Source of the DNA: Bolinopsis microptera
Taxonomy: Eukaryota > Ctenophora > Tentaculata > Lobata > Bolinopsidae
Length of the DNA: 64,000 bases
Direction: 5' to 3'
NCBI RefSeq assembly: GCF_026151205.1
Contig: NC_087077.1
Location: 8,671,983 to 8,735,982 of the forward strand
Shown: one piece after another, positions 1 through 11,159 of the stretch
Numbering within the stretch: the stretch's first letter is position 1
Layout of the letters: each line of letters starts with the position of its first letter
The notes under the pieces: model-generated
What the model saw: the letters and a program-made list of their open reading frames with translations, nothing else
What the model was told of the DNA's origin: nothing
Databases searched by the model: none
Made by a program: the position numbers and the translations under genes

Positions 1-1225
1 CGATCTAGCGAATCAACTGCCATTTTCTCGACCAGACTAGTTATGAGAGGTGCTGACGGGTACGTGCTGTATTTGTTGTCAATCACAAGGTTAAAAAACG
101 CTTTAATTGCAGTTTGACTTCGCTCGTTTGTTTTCTGACTGGTTAGGCCACAAAGGTCTATCCACTTGTTGAGATTCTTAGACGAGGCACTGTTAAGAAT
201 CTTGTCGCAGGTATCTCTCGAGAAAAATCGCAGTTGTTTTTCAACAATGGTGGTGTCGTCTTGTTTATCTTGTGAGTCGGGCAGACTTCCGTTGTCACCC
301 TCACAATGAAGTTGTTCAGGGGCGGGGACGTTGCTTGTTAAACCAGTTATCCCTTGTACTGCGTCAGTTAGGGGACTACAGTGGGTCAGGGTGTTTTCGG
401 GAGCTGGTTGGAGAACAATTGGCGTCCTGTGTCGTTTGCGTTGCAGTTGTACTAGTAAGTGAAAATCTAGTTCATCCTCGAGGGGTTTTTCTATAGCCAG
501 GCTAATGCTCATATCCCTTCTGGTCTTTTCTAGGACGGATAAGGCTGTAAGGTTGCCTAGGCATAGGTCAAAGACATCCATCAGGTCGTTGTTGAATCTC
601 TTTGGTATGATGTTAACTGCACGCTCACGGCCTAAATGGAGTAACACTAGTGCATCAGTGACTTCTTCGTCTCCCTGTAGTGTGATAGGAACCTTGTCGC
701 TCCTTCCAAGTAGACTAGTAACTCTGAGCGAGTTAAAGGCAGTGGAGGGCGATTCCAGGTTTGTGTCGTGGTAATGACGATTGAGTTTAACCAGCAATTT
801 TGACAGAATATCTGCCTTATCATCATTTTCAATAGCCTCTATGTCTGACAGGTTCCAGGTTAAGCTGATGCATTTGCTGTGGGCTTGTTGCTCAAGGAGG
901 TGTACTTCAGACGCGAATAATCTGGTTGATTGGTATTTCTCATTGAGAGCATTTTCAAGAGCAGCGACAAGATTGACTGGCGTGACGATCTCATCATCTT
1001 TAAGGAAATCTTGTTTAATATGGATCAGCGTGTTCCTACCTGGAGAGCAGTCATGGTACCCTTCGTCGTCAATTCTGATACACTCGAGTTTGCGGGGTGA
1101 CTCAAAGAGGTCCTGTGAGTCAGCTGCGGATTCAGAGAGGTACCGTCTTTTAACGGGCGTGTCACTTGCAAACTCATACTCAGTCTGTGCTCTGAGCTTC
1201 CTTTTCACGCATGAAAAGTACTTGA
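1..1225 (-). CDS. Unidentified long open frame, truncated by the window edge
   Basis: On the - strand an uninterrupted frame of about 400 codons runs from just after a TAA near 1226 off the left edge. No in-frame ATG lies near its start, so it is a 5'-truncated gene or mobile-element ORF, or an internal exon. The product is hydrophilic and mixed in charge, with a basic N-terminal stretch (VKRKLRAQTEYEF), an acidic Ser-rich segment, then a leucine-rich part (for example LSKLLVKLNRHYHD and TDALVLLHLGRERAV). I recognise no domain and assign no function. The frame begins at the point (1206) where homology between the two arylsulfatase arms stops, so it marks a rearrangement or insertion breakpoint. 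Several + strand frames over the same interval are only its shadows. Confidence 0.5.
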
Positions 1226-1229
1226 ATTA

Positions 1230-1340
1230 TTTAATACTTTCATACAAAATAATTTGAAGCTTTATAATGATGCAGTTTTACGAAGATTTCAAGCCTTATG
1301 TTGTGTGTTTCCCTTCGTTTCCAAAAATCATTATAGCCTT
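1230..1340. other. About 111-bp insertion with 12-bp direct repeats
   Basis: The 12-mer gtacttgaatta occurs at 1218-1229 and again at 1341-1352. The right-arm copy (about 26170-26180) has it once, so the intervening segment is an insertion or local duplication private to the left arm. A 12-bp duplication fits a retroposed fragment, but no poly-A tail or family can be recognised. Confidence 0.5.
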
Positions 1341-2393
1341 GTACTTGAATTAATTCATTAATCTTCTACTTAATACAGTGATTCCAAATAGGATAATAAG
1401 TTTCATCCAAAACAGCTGAAAATCTCCAAATGGAACCTATTTTGTATTTCAAATGCAGACTATTCATTCAGAGATACAGATTTTTAGATTTTGCTGTCTT
1501 TGAGAGCCATGCTCTACAGCCACGAACAGTGCTGTGATTTCATTTCCTTATTGCTTTTTCTCTCCAGTTCAAGTTGAGGGCCTTAGCATTTAGCAACATC
1601 CTATTATATATCATAGGACACACATCAGTACTCTTCTATAAAGACTTCATACTAGCTATTGATATTTGACCGTTTCAGGTCCAGCAGCCAAATCCCTAGA
1701 CCGGTGCTAGGTTCCTAGTCGTATGTGATTATGTCAGTGCAGTGTGTAATAATATATCAATAAACCTTCCTATGATTCCTATATGATACTTTTGAACTTT
1801 GAAGTGTTTTCTGGTGGTTTATTGTTAATCGTAGTTTGGTATAACTATGTATCAATAAATATCCCTATACTATGATTACTATATGACATAATTATAAAGT
1901 GATAGAATAGATTTGTTTTTTGAGATTATTTAGCTGTTTGTTGCTGAATGTTTTCACCTCACCCTTTAGATTCTTAGAACCGCTCTGACATGGTTATTTA
2001 CTTGACACTTCTGTTAGTTGCTAACCATATGGCCGGTATACATTGCACATTATTTCATTTCATTTCATGTCGAATGTGTTATGTGGTCAATATATTAATA
2101 GCGTACTCTATTATATTAATCTAGATATATATATATAAAAACGGAGTACGAGTTACCGGGCGCCACGGGGACCTCTTGTTTCTTCTCAGAGTCTCTGATT
2201 ATGCTAACAGGGCAACTAAAAATCAACTTGTAGTGATCATTCTTCGCAATCAGCTCTCATTAAGATTACATTCACACATCATATTCATAGAGAGATAAGT
2301 AGAAAACAAACGAACGAATAGACTACATCGTGCCTTTGTGCCATACAGAAGTATTGAATCCACTGTCACTTGTAACAATCTGATCTTCATGTT

Positions 2394-2560
2394 GCCTTAT
2401 CGGACTTTATTTGAACGGACACTACGTGAACTCTGGATGCCCTAGTAGTAGTAACAAATAGCTTTCTCTGGCTTTCTCATTCATTTCTTCTGAGTTGCCA
2501 GGGAAAAAATGATAAAATTCTGGATTTTTAAAGGGTTTAACCTTTACATTTTTTAAGATT
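2394..2560. mobile_element. Remnant of the 'CGGAC..GAACGGACA' MITE family (left arm)
   Basis: The end ccttatcggactttatttga, followed by gaacggaca, matches the ends of elements at 18591-18832, 20213-20515 and 45141-45460. The equivalent spot in the right arm (20213-20515) has a fuller copy, so this element was present before the inverted duplication and the left copy has since lost one end. Confidence 0.5.
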
Positions 2561-2840
2561 AGCCCTATAATTTCCATGAAAGATGACTCTCCCAGGTTGG
2601 GGGGATGTGCCATGGCACGACGCTTTAACGATAGCCCCGACACTTAACTCCCTGGCAGAAACAGGGATTATACTGGACAGGCACTACGTTCAATCCACTT
2701 GTACTCCTACGAGGGCAGCCCTGATGACTGGGAAATATCCAAGCAGACTGGGACTTTACCATGGCAACATTTACTCTGTGAGTTCACATTTCGCATGATC
2801 CCATCACAGTATTCAGTCTCGACTTAATTCTGGGTTAGAT

Positions 2841-2939
2841 TTGTCATACGTTGAATGACCTGTTGCGCGCTCCCCGGCCCCCTGTATCGTTGAAACCCCA
2901 CTGTAGTGAAACGACAGTGGGGGTCACGACGTGATGCAA
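2841..2939. mobile_element. 99-bp MITE, TTGTCATACG family, copy 1
   Basis: The element begins ttgtcatacgttgaatgacc and ends cacgacgtgatgcaa, giving imperfect terminal inverted repeats of the form TTGTnnnACGTTG. It is flanked on both sides by the 8-bp target duplication ggttagat (2833-2840 and 2940-2947). The right arm has the empty site with one ggttagat, confirming insertion after the inverted duplication. Related copies lie at 37839-38290 and 45306-45400. Confidence 0.8.
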
Positions 2940-3093
2940 GGTTAGATAAGCTCAAGCAAATAATTTGATATTGTTCTTATCTAAGATAACCAAAATCAGA
3001 AGCACTTAAAACCACTTATCATTCGTCTAACCATCACCATTTGTTCAACCACAGAACGAACCGTATGGTCTCATGGCAAACGAAATATTAATC

Positions 3094-3398
3094 AATGAAA
3101 CGAAAAGTTTTATTTTACATTCCTTTAATCATAAATAAAATAAGAGCTTAAACCACGAATTAGTTAGCTAGAAGTAAACTTGAGGAAATATTTTTGGTGA
3201 TTGTATATAATTACTTTAAAAACTTTATTTGGTTGTTAGTATTTTAATTATGGTAAGTGGTTGAATTTAGTGAGACAAGGTCAGTTTCTCTATTATCTTA
3301 GAAAAATTTCTACTTTACAGTAGGCAATGCTGAGTGGCAGGAATGAGGGACCAAAACGCTTGGGGCTAACAATGGCCCATTTACAAACCACTTCAATC
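3094..3398. mobile_element. 305-bp insertion inside arylsulfatase exon 3 (left arm)
   Basis: The right arm reads straight through this point (coding NETLIPNYM). In the left arm the exon continues to attaatc (3087-3093), then about 305 bp of AT-rich sequence follows, and homology resumes at ccctaac (3399). The last bases before resumption, cttcaatc, resemble the left flank attaatc, suggesting a short or imperfect target duplication. No terminal repeats are evident and the family is unknown. The inserted segment ends with a candidate splice acceptor (tttacagtag, ending 3322). Confidence 0.6.
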
Positions 3399-4032
3399 CC
3401 TAACTACATGAGTGAGCTAGGGTACTCTTGCCATGCTGTAGGAAAGTGGCACCTAGGTTTTTGTTCCTGGGACCTGACTCCTGTTAAACGAGGGTTCGAT
3501 TCGTTCTACGGGTTCTACAATGGACAAGAACATTATCGCAATAAAACTGCTCACAATGGTTTCGATTTCAGGTGAGTTTGCAGGTAAATACTAGGAATTA
3601 TAAGTTGTTGAGTTATGTTATTGATCTTGGTTAAAGTGACTAGCAAAACATATTCAGTCCTGGGACCAACATTATCTTATGCTTCTCATCCTGAAAGTAA
3701 TAGGTGAATCCAAGAACCTCATAATATCATGAGATGATCTTGTCAAAATTTGTTCAATTTTGGGCATTGGGGACATGAATCAGAAATAATGGTGGTTTGT
3801 CATTAATTAATTGATGAAACATCACAGGTTGGATACTCCTGGAGATAATGGAACTGTTAATAGTGAGGTTGTTTGGTCTGCTAAAAGCACTTACTCCACC
3901 ATACTTTACGCTAACCGAGCTGCAAAGGTTTACAGTACAAGACAATATTGTGGAAATTCAATAGAATCACTAGCACAAGGGAATGACTAGGCGAGGGATA
4001 CAATTGGTTGTTCACATATTGAAATGTTGTTA

Positions 4033-4119
4033 CTGTCAACAAGATGCAGTTAGGCCTAACTTTGGCGTTAGGCCTAAATTAGGTGTTAGGGCTTCCGCCT
4101 AATTGCATCTTGGTGACAG
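4033..4119. mobile_element. 87-bp hairpin element
   Basis: The ends ctgtcaacaagatgcagtta and taattgcatcttggtgacag are near-perfect inverted repeats, and the middle repeats ttaggcctaa. It lies in intron 4 of the left-arm arylsulfatase and is absent from the matching intron of the right arm, so it is a post-duplication insertion or local foldback. Confidence 0.55.
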
Positions 4120-6455
4120 TTAGAACTTATAACAACAAAAAAGCTAAACACTTAAGTCACAAACTCAAATTTTTATGAAGTCGTGCCAAAAATTATAATG
4201 TACAAGTAGTATATGTTAATTATAATGTACAGGTAGTACATGACCACGATCAAAGCAAACCTCTGTTTCTATATCTGGCCATGCAGAGCGTTCATAGTCC
4301 TAACGAATTTCTTAAGAAACACTATCAGGTGACTAAAGTTTGATATGAGGCATGTGCTCTAATTGTTGTTAAAACTTCTCAAAGTGATATCAATAATGTA
4401 ATTCTTCCATTTTTCTGGAAGGACAGCGATAAATGTTTTGATTACATAGTATTTAAATTGTTTTATAGCATGCAGTCGCATTCTCAGCTCATTTATAGCA
4501 TTAGGCAAGTATACTGTTACACTCTAATCTAAAATAAATACGATAGAAAAATGCATGATCAATTAACTTTCCTGTTGCAGATGTACAAAGGAGTAGAGCA
4601 GAACTGTAAAAGAAGAAGGTTTCTGTCAATGGTAACTGCTATGGACGATGCTGCTGAGGTAAGATAATTTATAAATCTGTTTACAGAATAACATGATTTA
4701 AGATTCTTTACGTGAGTAAAGGTTGGAATTACTTTTTTAGACGTATAGTGAAAATTACAATGTATCATATAAGTCAAATAATTTATAATCGTCAAAACTA
4801 AAACCAGAAACTGGGTACGATTTGTGGTGTTTCATAAGATTTATTAGATTTAACAAACGATCACATTTCACACACTACCCAGGTGGTGGTGAAAGCTTTA
4901 AAACAGTCTGGAATGTGGGATAATACGATATTTATCTTCTTCAGTGACAACGGGGGAGCAGTGGGAAAGAAAACAATTGGTCAGGTCAGTAATCAAGCAA
5001 GAAAAATCTGATGATGCTGTTGATAGCTTTTAGATGACGAATTTGTATTCGAGTAATTGTTTCTAAGTCGAATGTGAAGTAATAAACATTCCATCCGTTA
5101 AAGATAAAGTTTTATTATTATTATAGAATTACAATTTAAAATGCTAAACGTGGTTAAATTAAATAACCACATTGAGCACCTCAGTTAAAATCATTCAGGT
5201 GAACTACCCACTGAGAGGAGGTAAAGCCTCCTACTGGGAGGGAGGGATCAGATCTAGCTCCTTCATCCACTCTCCCTTGATTCCAGGTAGCTGCTATAAC
5301 TCCCTCTCCCAGAAATATTACCAGGGCGTTTATTGTTGTGTTTTGATATTAACGTTCTAAAGATGGAATTAGAAAAAGTTCGGATAATTTCAATAATAAG
5401 AGCATACCTTTCATAGTTTGATTCACCACCTGAATAATTTTCCTTATTCAGGTGGATTGTATAACAGAGAGATGCTCCATATTACAGACTGGTTACCCAC
5501 TCTTACCCACTTGGCTGCATGTGGTCCAGAACCCACCAACCATGAGTGTACAGGTAAATTTTAAACGTTCATTTGTTTATCCCTCGTTTAACGCTACGTT
5601 CACACTTTGCTGAAGTCAAATTTGCGATCCTCTGATGCAAAATTCTGTGCAGAGTCCTAACTTTGTCTTGGGAGCTGCACCCCTAGAAAACAGCGACATC
5701 CCGGAAAGTTGTCCCAACTTCGGCATCAGCTCATCTGAATTATTAAAATAATTACCTCTACACCAGTCACCAAGCAAGGTGATTGATCATGATCTGCCAC
5801 CTTTACTCCCAGGTCCTGATTTGGGAGACATTGATGGAGTTAACCAGTGGGATGCGATAATTGGGGCAGCAAAGAGTAACAGAGCAGAGTTTCTTGTAAA
5901 CATCGACCCTATTTCTAAGAACTCTGCTCTAAGATGGGGACCTTGGAAGCTATATCACGGTCAGAGTTGTGATCATAGATATACTACATCAAACCCTAAT
6001 TGAATTCAGCTTCAGGCACACTTATAGAATTCATAAATTATGGCCGAATCCTTTTATTATTATGAAAGGTCTTCTACTCGTATGTGGAAGTTTTGCTGGC
6101 AAACTAAAAGAAAAGGTTATATGACCACCCCTCAATATCCCTCAATGAACTGACAGTATAAGCCATATAACTGGGACTGCAAGGTTATTCCACCACTACT
6201 AATTCCCTCCCCCCACCTAGGTAACCCCGGTATAAGTGGATGGAAACCTCCTCCCAGAGTTAACCGGGATCTTCACGAAGAAAGCAATCTCTACTACTTT
6301 CAAGGACCTCATTCTGTGAGTGATTTTTGTTATTCCTCGTCGAGGTAGAATGTTGTACTTGTTAGAATTTACTAGAATGTACTATTACTTGAGGACGTTT
6401 TTTATTTCATAAGCCGTCGAAAATATACCAATTTAAAAAATTGAAACATTTACTT

Positions 6456-6800
6456 TGACGGCCAGGTAGCGCAGTTGGTTAGAACGCCATCTTTGCAAAT
6501 CGTGAGGTTGCGAGTTCGAATCCCACTGTCTGCCTGGTCGTGGGGTGAGCGTCGTCGACGTTCAACTAATGATCCTGAGTGGTCTATGTAGCCCCCCGGT
6601 CTACTCAGCCGAATACTCGAGAAATCGGGTGTGAGGGTTAAATGAGGAGCTGCACATAGCAGCAAAGTCTCGGGCGAAGAAAGTATGGTACACACAACCT
6701 TAACCGTCACTGGCCAAATAAATCCTTCGGCTTCCTGTAATTGGCTGGTTGCACTTGTGTAACAATGTGGCTGTTGGAATACACCGAAGTAAAATAAGTG
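6456..6800 (+). mobile_element. tRNA-derived SINE
   Basis: A tRNA-like head starts at about 6461 with an A box (tagcgcagttgg, 6467-6478) and a B box (gttcgaatcc, 6514-6523) at tRNA-like spacing, the two internal RNA polymerase III promoter parts. A non-tRNA body follows, ending in an A-rich stretch. The sequence sits in intron 11 of the left-arm gene and is absent from the right arm, so it inserted after the duplication. The poor acceptor-stem pairing and long tail argue against a working tRNA gene. Confidence 0.75.
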
Positions 6801-7071
6801 TCTTGATAAAAAAATTAACGTTCATCAATTCAAGCTTTACAAGTGAACAAGATCGATAATAGCAACGTAAATTGCTAAATACGTCTGAATTAGACAAACA
6901 ATGTCACCTTCAAACTGCCCGGCCTCAGATTATGCTGTTTGACGTTGAGGCAGACCCGGCAGAAAAAAATGAAGTATCAGAATCCAATCCCGATATTGTG
7001 ACAACAATGTTAGAGAGACTGAACTTTTATCAAAACAGGGTAAGTTTGTGTGCGAATGATTATGCTTACAA

Positions 7072-8191
7072 GGCAACTTGGTCGTTTAGCTCCGGACAGT
7101 CTATGCAACGTCTATGCAACGTCCATGCAACAACAAAAGAACCGTCTATGCAACGTCTATGCAACGTCCCTGCACAATGAACACTCTATGCACACTCCCT
7201 GCACGGTCAGTCTATGCAACGTCTATGCAACGTCTATGCAACGTCTATGCAACGTCCCTGCACAGTACCATATGAACACCGGCTACTAGCCGGCTACTAG
7301 CCGGCTGCTAGCCGGCTAGTAGCCACTTTTGTAATAACAGCTCCTCAACTTCACATTACCAACCGGCTACTAACCGGCACTTGAAAAGTGGTCACTAGCC
7401 GGCTACTAACCGGCTACTAGCCGGCTAGTGACCACAAAGTGGCTACTAACCGGCTACTAAGCGGTCACTAGCCGGCTATTAGCCGAGCTCTAAAGCAGAC
7501 CTACTAGTAGCCGGTTCCAAACCGGCTACTAGCCGGCACTTAGAAAGCGGTCACTAGCCGGCTACTAACCGGCTACTAACCGGCTAGTAACCACCAAGTG
7601 GCTACTAACCGGCTACTAACCGGTCACTAGCCGGCTCTTAAGCGGACCTACTAGCCGGCACTCGAAAAGCGGTCGCTAGCCGGCTACTAACCGGCTACTA
7701 ACCGGCTAGTAACCACCAAGTGGCTACTAACCGGCTACTAACCGGTCACTAGCCGGCTATTAGCCGAGCTCTAAAGCAGACCTACTACCAAACCGGCTAC
7801 TAATAGGTCTGCTTTAGAGCTCGGCTAATAGCCGGCTAGTGACCGCTTAGTAGCCGGTTAGTAGCCACTTTGTGGTCACTAGCCGGCTAGTAGCCGGTTA
7901 GTAGCCGGCTAGTGACCACTTTTCAAGTGCCGGTTAGTAGCCGGTTGTTAATGTGAAGTTGAGGAGCTGTTATTACAAAAGTGGCTACTAGCCGGTGTTC
8001 ATATGGTACTGTGCAGGGACGTTGCATAGACGTTGCATAGACGTTGCATAGACTGACCGTGCAGGGAGTGTGCATAGAGTGTTCATTGTGCAGGGACGTT
8101 GCATAGACGTTGCATAGACGGTTCTTTTGTTGTTGCACGGACGTTGCATAGACGTTGCATAGACTGTCCGGAGCTAAACGACCAACTTCCC
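7072..8191. mobile_element. 1120-bp foldback element built of 11-bp repeats
   Basis: The element is flanked by the 8-bp direct repeat gcttacaa (7064-7071 and 8192-8199). Its ends are ggcaacttggtcgtttagct and the complement of the similar gggaagttggtcgtttagct. Arms at about 7072-7507 and 7803-8191 are inverted copies of each other. From the outside in, each arm carries an array of 11-mers gtctatgcaac, then an array of 11-mers of the type ccggctactaa or ccggctagtag. The middle (about 7508-7800) holds tandem copies of a unit of roughly 130-150 bp made from the same 11-mers. No coding frame is present. The right-arm intron has the uninterrupted site, so this is a mobile insertion. The 8-bp duplication suits hAT- or foldback-type transposition. 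Confidence 0.8.
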
Positions 8192-8499
8192 GCTTACAAT
8201 TTTTTTAATTTTATTGGTAAACTACTAAAAATTATGACTTTACTTACTAACTTAACATCACAATTCATAGTACTATAACCCGATATATGTTTATGGGAAC
8301 AGCAGTGATGTGATAATATCTTGATATGATCCAACTTTTTCTTTCAGACAATCCCACCAAGGAAGCTTGAAGAAGACCCGGCCTCGCGCCCTGGACTGTT
8401 CGGTGGAGTCTGGACCCCCTGGCTTGAGTCTTGCTAGTCCCTTTTAATATGTGCTCATGTTAGTCGGTTCCGCACACACGTGTCATTTTTATAGTCAAC

Positions 8500-9250
8500 C
8501 AAGTACCAACATCAAACATAATCAAATGTAATTGATTAAAATTTAGAGCTCTAGATGTACAGGAGAGTTTCGCCATATAATTATAAATTCCACTGCATTA
8601 TTGTTATTGTTATATAAATATTTACACAGTAACTAGGTGTAGGATATAATTCCATAAATAAGATCTTTTAAAAAGTGGAAAAGAGTTATGCCTGTTCCTT
8701 CAGACTTACTTAGTAACAATTTCTTTATGATTATCTTTATACTTATAGAGATACTCTTCATGTCATTTGTTGAATAATGTGAACTTATTGTTAACGATAG
8801 GGATATTTTTTGATAATCTACAGTTATTTTGACGAAATTTATTTGAGCAATTTTCAATTTTTAACAATGTATTGCTATAAAATACTGCGTAACTGACAAT
8901 GGTTAAAGATTTTATTTATAATTCAAGGTATTGGTATTTGGTAAACATTTTGATGTATGATCTATCAAGTTTACCCTATACTCATTGCTTATCCTAGTGA
9001 ATGATGTCTCATTTAAGCATTTTCCAGCACAGTAAACGGTAAACCTACCCGCGTATGCACCAAAGAAATGGTTGTATTATTAAAATAATCGAAGAACTTG
9101 TCTCCAGACGCGACGCTTTTTACGTTGTTTGTGGGAATACATGTAAATAGTAATACTAAATAGTTTTATTGCGTGACAGCTTCGAGATTCGTCTGGGATT
9201 ATTATTATTATCAAACTTTACACAACATCCTAAAGACCTGATAAGTCTAC
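8500..9250. other. AT-rich spacer at the duplication axis
   Basis: Past the left-arm gene's 3' end the similarity between arms stops. I see no gene, no clear repeat and no RNA gene here. Confidence 0.4.
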
Positions 9251-11050
9251 TTAAAAGACTTGTAGAACTGAAAACTTACTATAAATGCAAAAATGAAACT
9301 TAAAACTGAACTTATCAAAATCAAAAATTATGCAAAAATTTGAACTTAAAACTGAAATTATCGAACTAATCAAATTTAAAATAAATTTCTCCACAATTGG
9401 CGGTTCGAGGCTAAATAGTAAATACCTTAAGTCTGTCAAGTCGTCACTATTATTCAAATTATTATTTCTTTTATTCAAATCGTCTAAAATAGTTTTAAAA
9501 ATATTACATTGATATCTACCAATCCTTCCCCTCATATTTGACATACTATCAACAGCAAAATTTAGAGCTAGTTGTGGTGGTGAGTTGCAGTCGCTACGAA
9601 GAATGTGCCCAAACATTTTCCAGCGGGATTTATGAACTCTCTCTGAAAGTGGAGTTACATTGCAACGAGCATACAAGTCCTTGTTGCTGATGATGCGGGG
9701 ATACTGGATAGGTCATGTTGATGATTCGTCTTAGATGTTTGCGTTGACACACATCAACTTTATTGATAATGTTCGTCATATCACGTGATCGATACAGTTT
9801 TTCGCCAATATCTCGTCAGGGGAGCATTTTAACCCTATGTCATGGGGGGTGATTCGGAATCAGCGTCCAAAAATACATCGATTGAACTTGAAGTGGGTTA
9901 CAACCGTCGGGGGCCCTTTTAGAACAATCTCGAAGATCGACTGTAGAGTGATTTAGCACGCTCGGTTCTGTGGAGCTGCCCAGCTGTTACAGTTGTACAA
10001 CAAAACAGGGGTAAGTGGGTAACAAATGCTTCATACAGCTTGATTTTTACAAGAAGAGAAATGCGGGATTTCTCTGCCCATACCTTGCTGTATTTCTCAA
10101 AGTCAACGTAAGCAAGGATGCATCGGCGAGAGATATCAGCCTTACTGCAGAGCTTGGATCCAAGAGAAATGGTGTTGCGCTCTCTGTTCTTCACGGGTTC
10201 ACCCTTGGCATCTACCTCGTCCTTATCTGCAATGTAGAAGTGGACATGTTCTGTTTTGTCCTCGTTCACAAACAGGTTCCATTCTTCAAGGATCTACTTA
10301 CATATGGGCAGCATTTCTTAAAGAGTTTCCTCATCCTCGTCTGCAAAATCGCCATCGTCGGCGTATTCCCATTCAATAGGCATGAGGGTCTCGGGGTTGA
10401 ACGGTGGGTTAGGCCGAATGGTAATCATTACTGGGCCACGCTCAGCCTGTCATTCCGCCTAATCTCTATATGTTTATGAACATGATAGCCTGAGGTCCCC
10501 AGGTAAGGTAATCACTACTGCACGGAAGTGGTACAAAGCTCCAGCAAAGTACAGTGTGAAGAATGCACCAGATGCAGCATCACCTTGAAACGAACCCTCG
10601 GATGTTTCAAACTCTAAGGAAATGGTGTTGTTGGGATTATTAATTAATAAACTTAAGTTTATATGAAATTGTATGTTAAATATTGATGGACATGAGCCTG
10701 TTAACTTAGCTTTGATTTTGACAGTCTTGCAGGCTGCTACTCGCGAAATTGATTTGAATCCGGCGCTGGTAAACATGTTGCTCATGCTGTAAACGTGAAG
10801 CTATATTGTCGTGATATCGTGATCTGAATCAAATTAGTTCCACCGGGAACTAGGTAACGAAATGGTCTGAGCCATTATTTGGCAAGTTAAGGAAACGAGT
10901 ATATACAAGACCAAAAAGCTTGATTTTGGGCATGTTAAAATGATTTCGCATTTTTGGGCTTAGTGTGGTCGTGGCAACCGGACTGATAGTATCATTTCCT
11001 GGACGCCATGACTTTGAAACATGTTTGAATAGGCAGTTATACACCACAAT
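9251..11050 (-). pseudogene. Decayed LINE reverse transcriptase
   Basis: Three broken - strand frames match, in the expected order, the LINE at 15618-18545. About 10540-10620 has the segment FQGDAASGAFFTLYFAGAL, matching [19 protein letters not shown] of the other element. 9919-10269 has MNEDKTEHVHFYIADKD and LGSKLCSKADISRRCILAY. 9251-9676 has the C-terminal LSERVHKSRWKMFGHILR block. Frameshifts and stops separate them, so the element is dead. It lies in the spacer between the two arylsulfatase arms. The frame at 10850-11047 may be a further endonuclease fragment, but that is weak. Confidence 0.75.
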
Positions 11051-11159
11051 TCGGATGAAATCTTCATAATAATTAATAACTACAATCTACATCGTTATAG
11101 TCTTATAAAAATGACATGTGTGTGCAGAACCGACTAACATGAGCAGATATTAAAAGGAA

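Larger units (their letters stand above)
2596..8437 (+). pseudogene. Arylsulfatase B-like gene copy lacking exon 1, exon 3 disrupted
   Basis: Twelve exons are recognisable by homology to the right arm: 2596-2777, a split third exon (3055-3093 and about 3399-3571), 3828-3927, 4233-4328, 4581-4658, 4883-4984, 5199-5286, 5452-5553, 5813-5959, 6221-6315, 6929-7039 and 8348-8437. All junctions are GT-AG, and every exon except the third keeps its frame. They encode the formylglycine motif CTPTR, the GKWHLG signature and the metal-binding FFSDNGG. The signal-peptide exon is missing because the duplication breakpoint at 1206 falls in intron 1. Exon 3 is cut by an insertion (3094-3398) that brings a stop into frame. 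Without a start, a secretion signal and an intact exon 3 it is most likely non-functional. A chimeric transcript using the acceptor at 3322 remains possible. Confidence 0.85.
1206..8500 (+). repeat. Left arm of large inverted duplication (arylsulfatase locus)
   Basis: This interval matches the reverse complement of about 11098-26193 over introns and exons alike, interrupted by insertions private to each arm. The left edge is sharp: the shared sequence starts at cacgcatgaaaagtac (1206), and the other arm continues into exon 1 of the gene while this arm switches to unrelated sequence. The right edge is near 8500, just past the stop codon of the last exon. Exon sequences differ by scattered substitutions, so the duplication is not brand new. 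Confidence 0.85.

Noticed and set aside
272-1257. Three consecutive + strand open frames
   Set aside because: They lie in different frames opposite one continuous - strand frame and have shadow-like composition; the - strand reading is preferred.
6461-6535. tRNA gene
   Set aside because: The A and B boxes are good, but acceptor pairing is poor, the sequence runs on into a long tail, and it is inserted relative to the sister arm; a SINE explains it better.
7072-8191. CRISPR array or satellite block
   Set aside because: The repeats are 11 bp with no spacers, arranged as mirror-image arms with a target duplication in a eukaryotic intron, so it is a foldback transposon.
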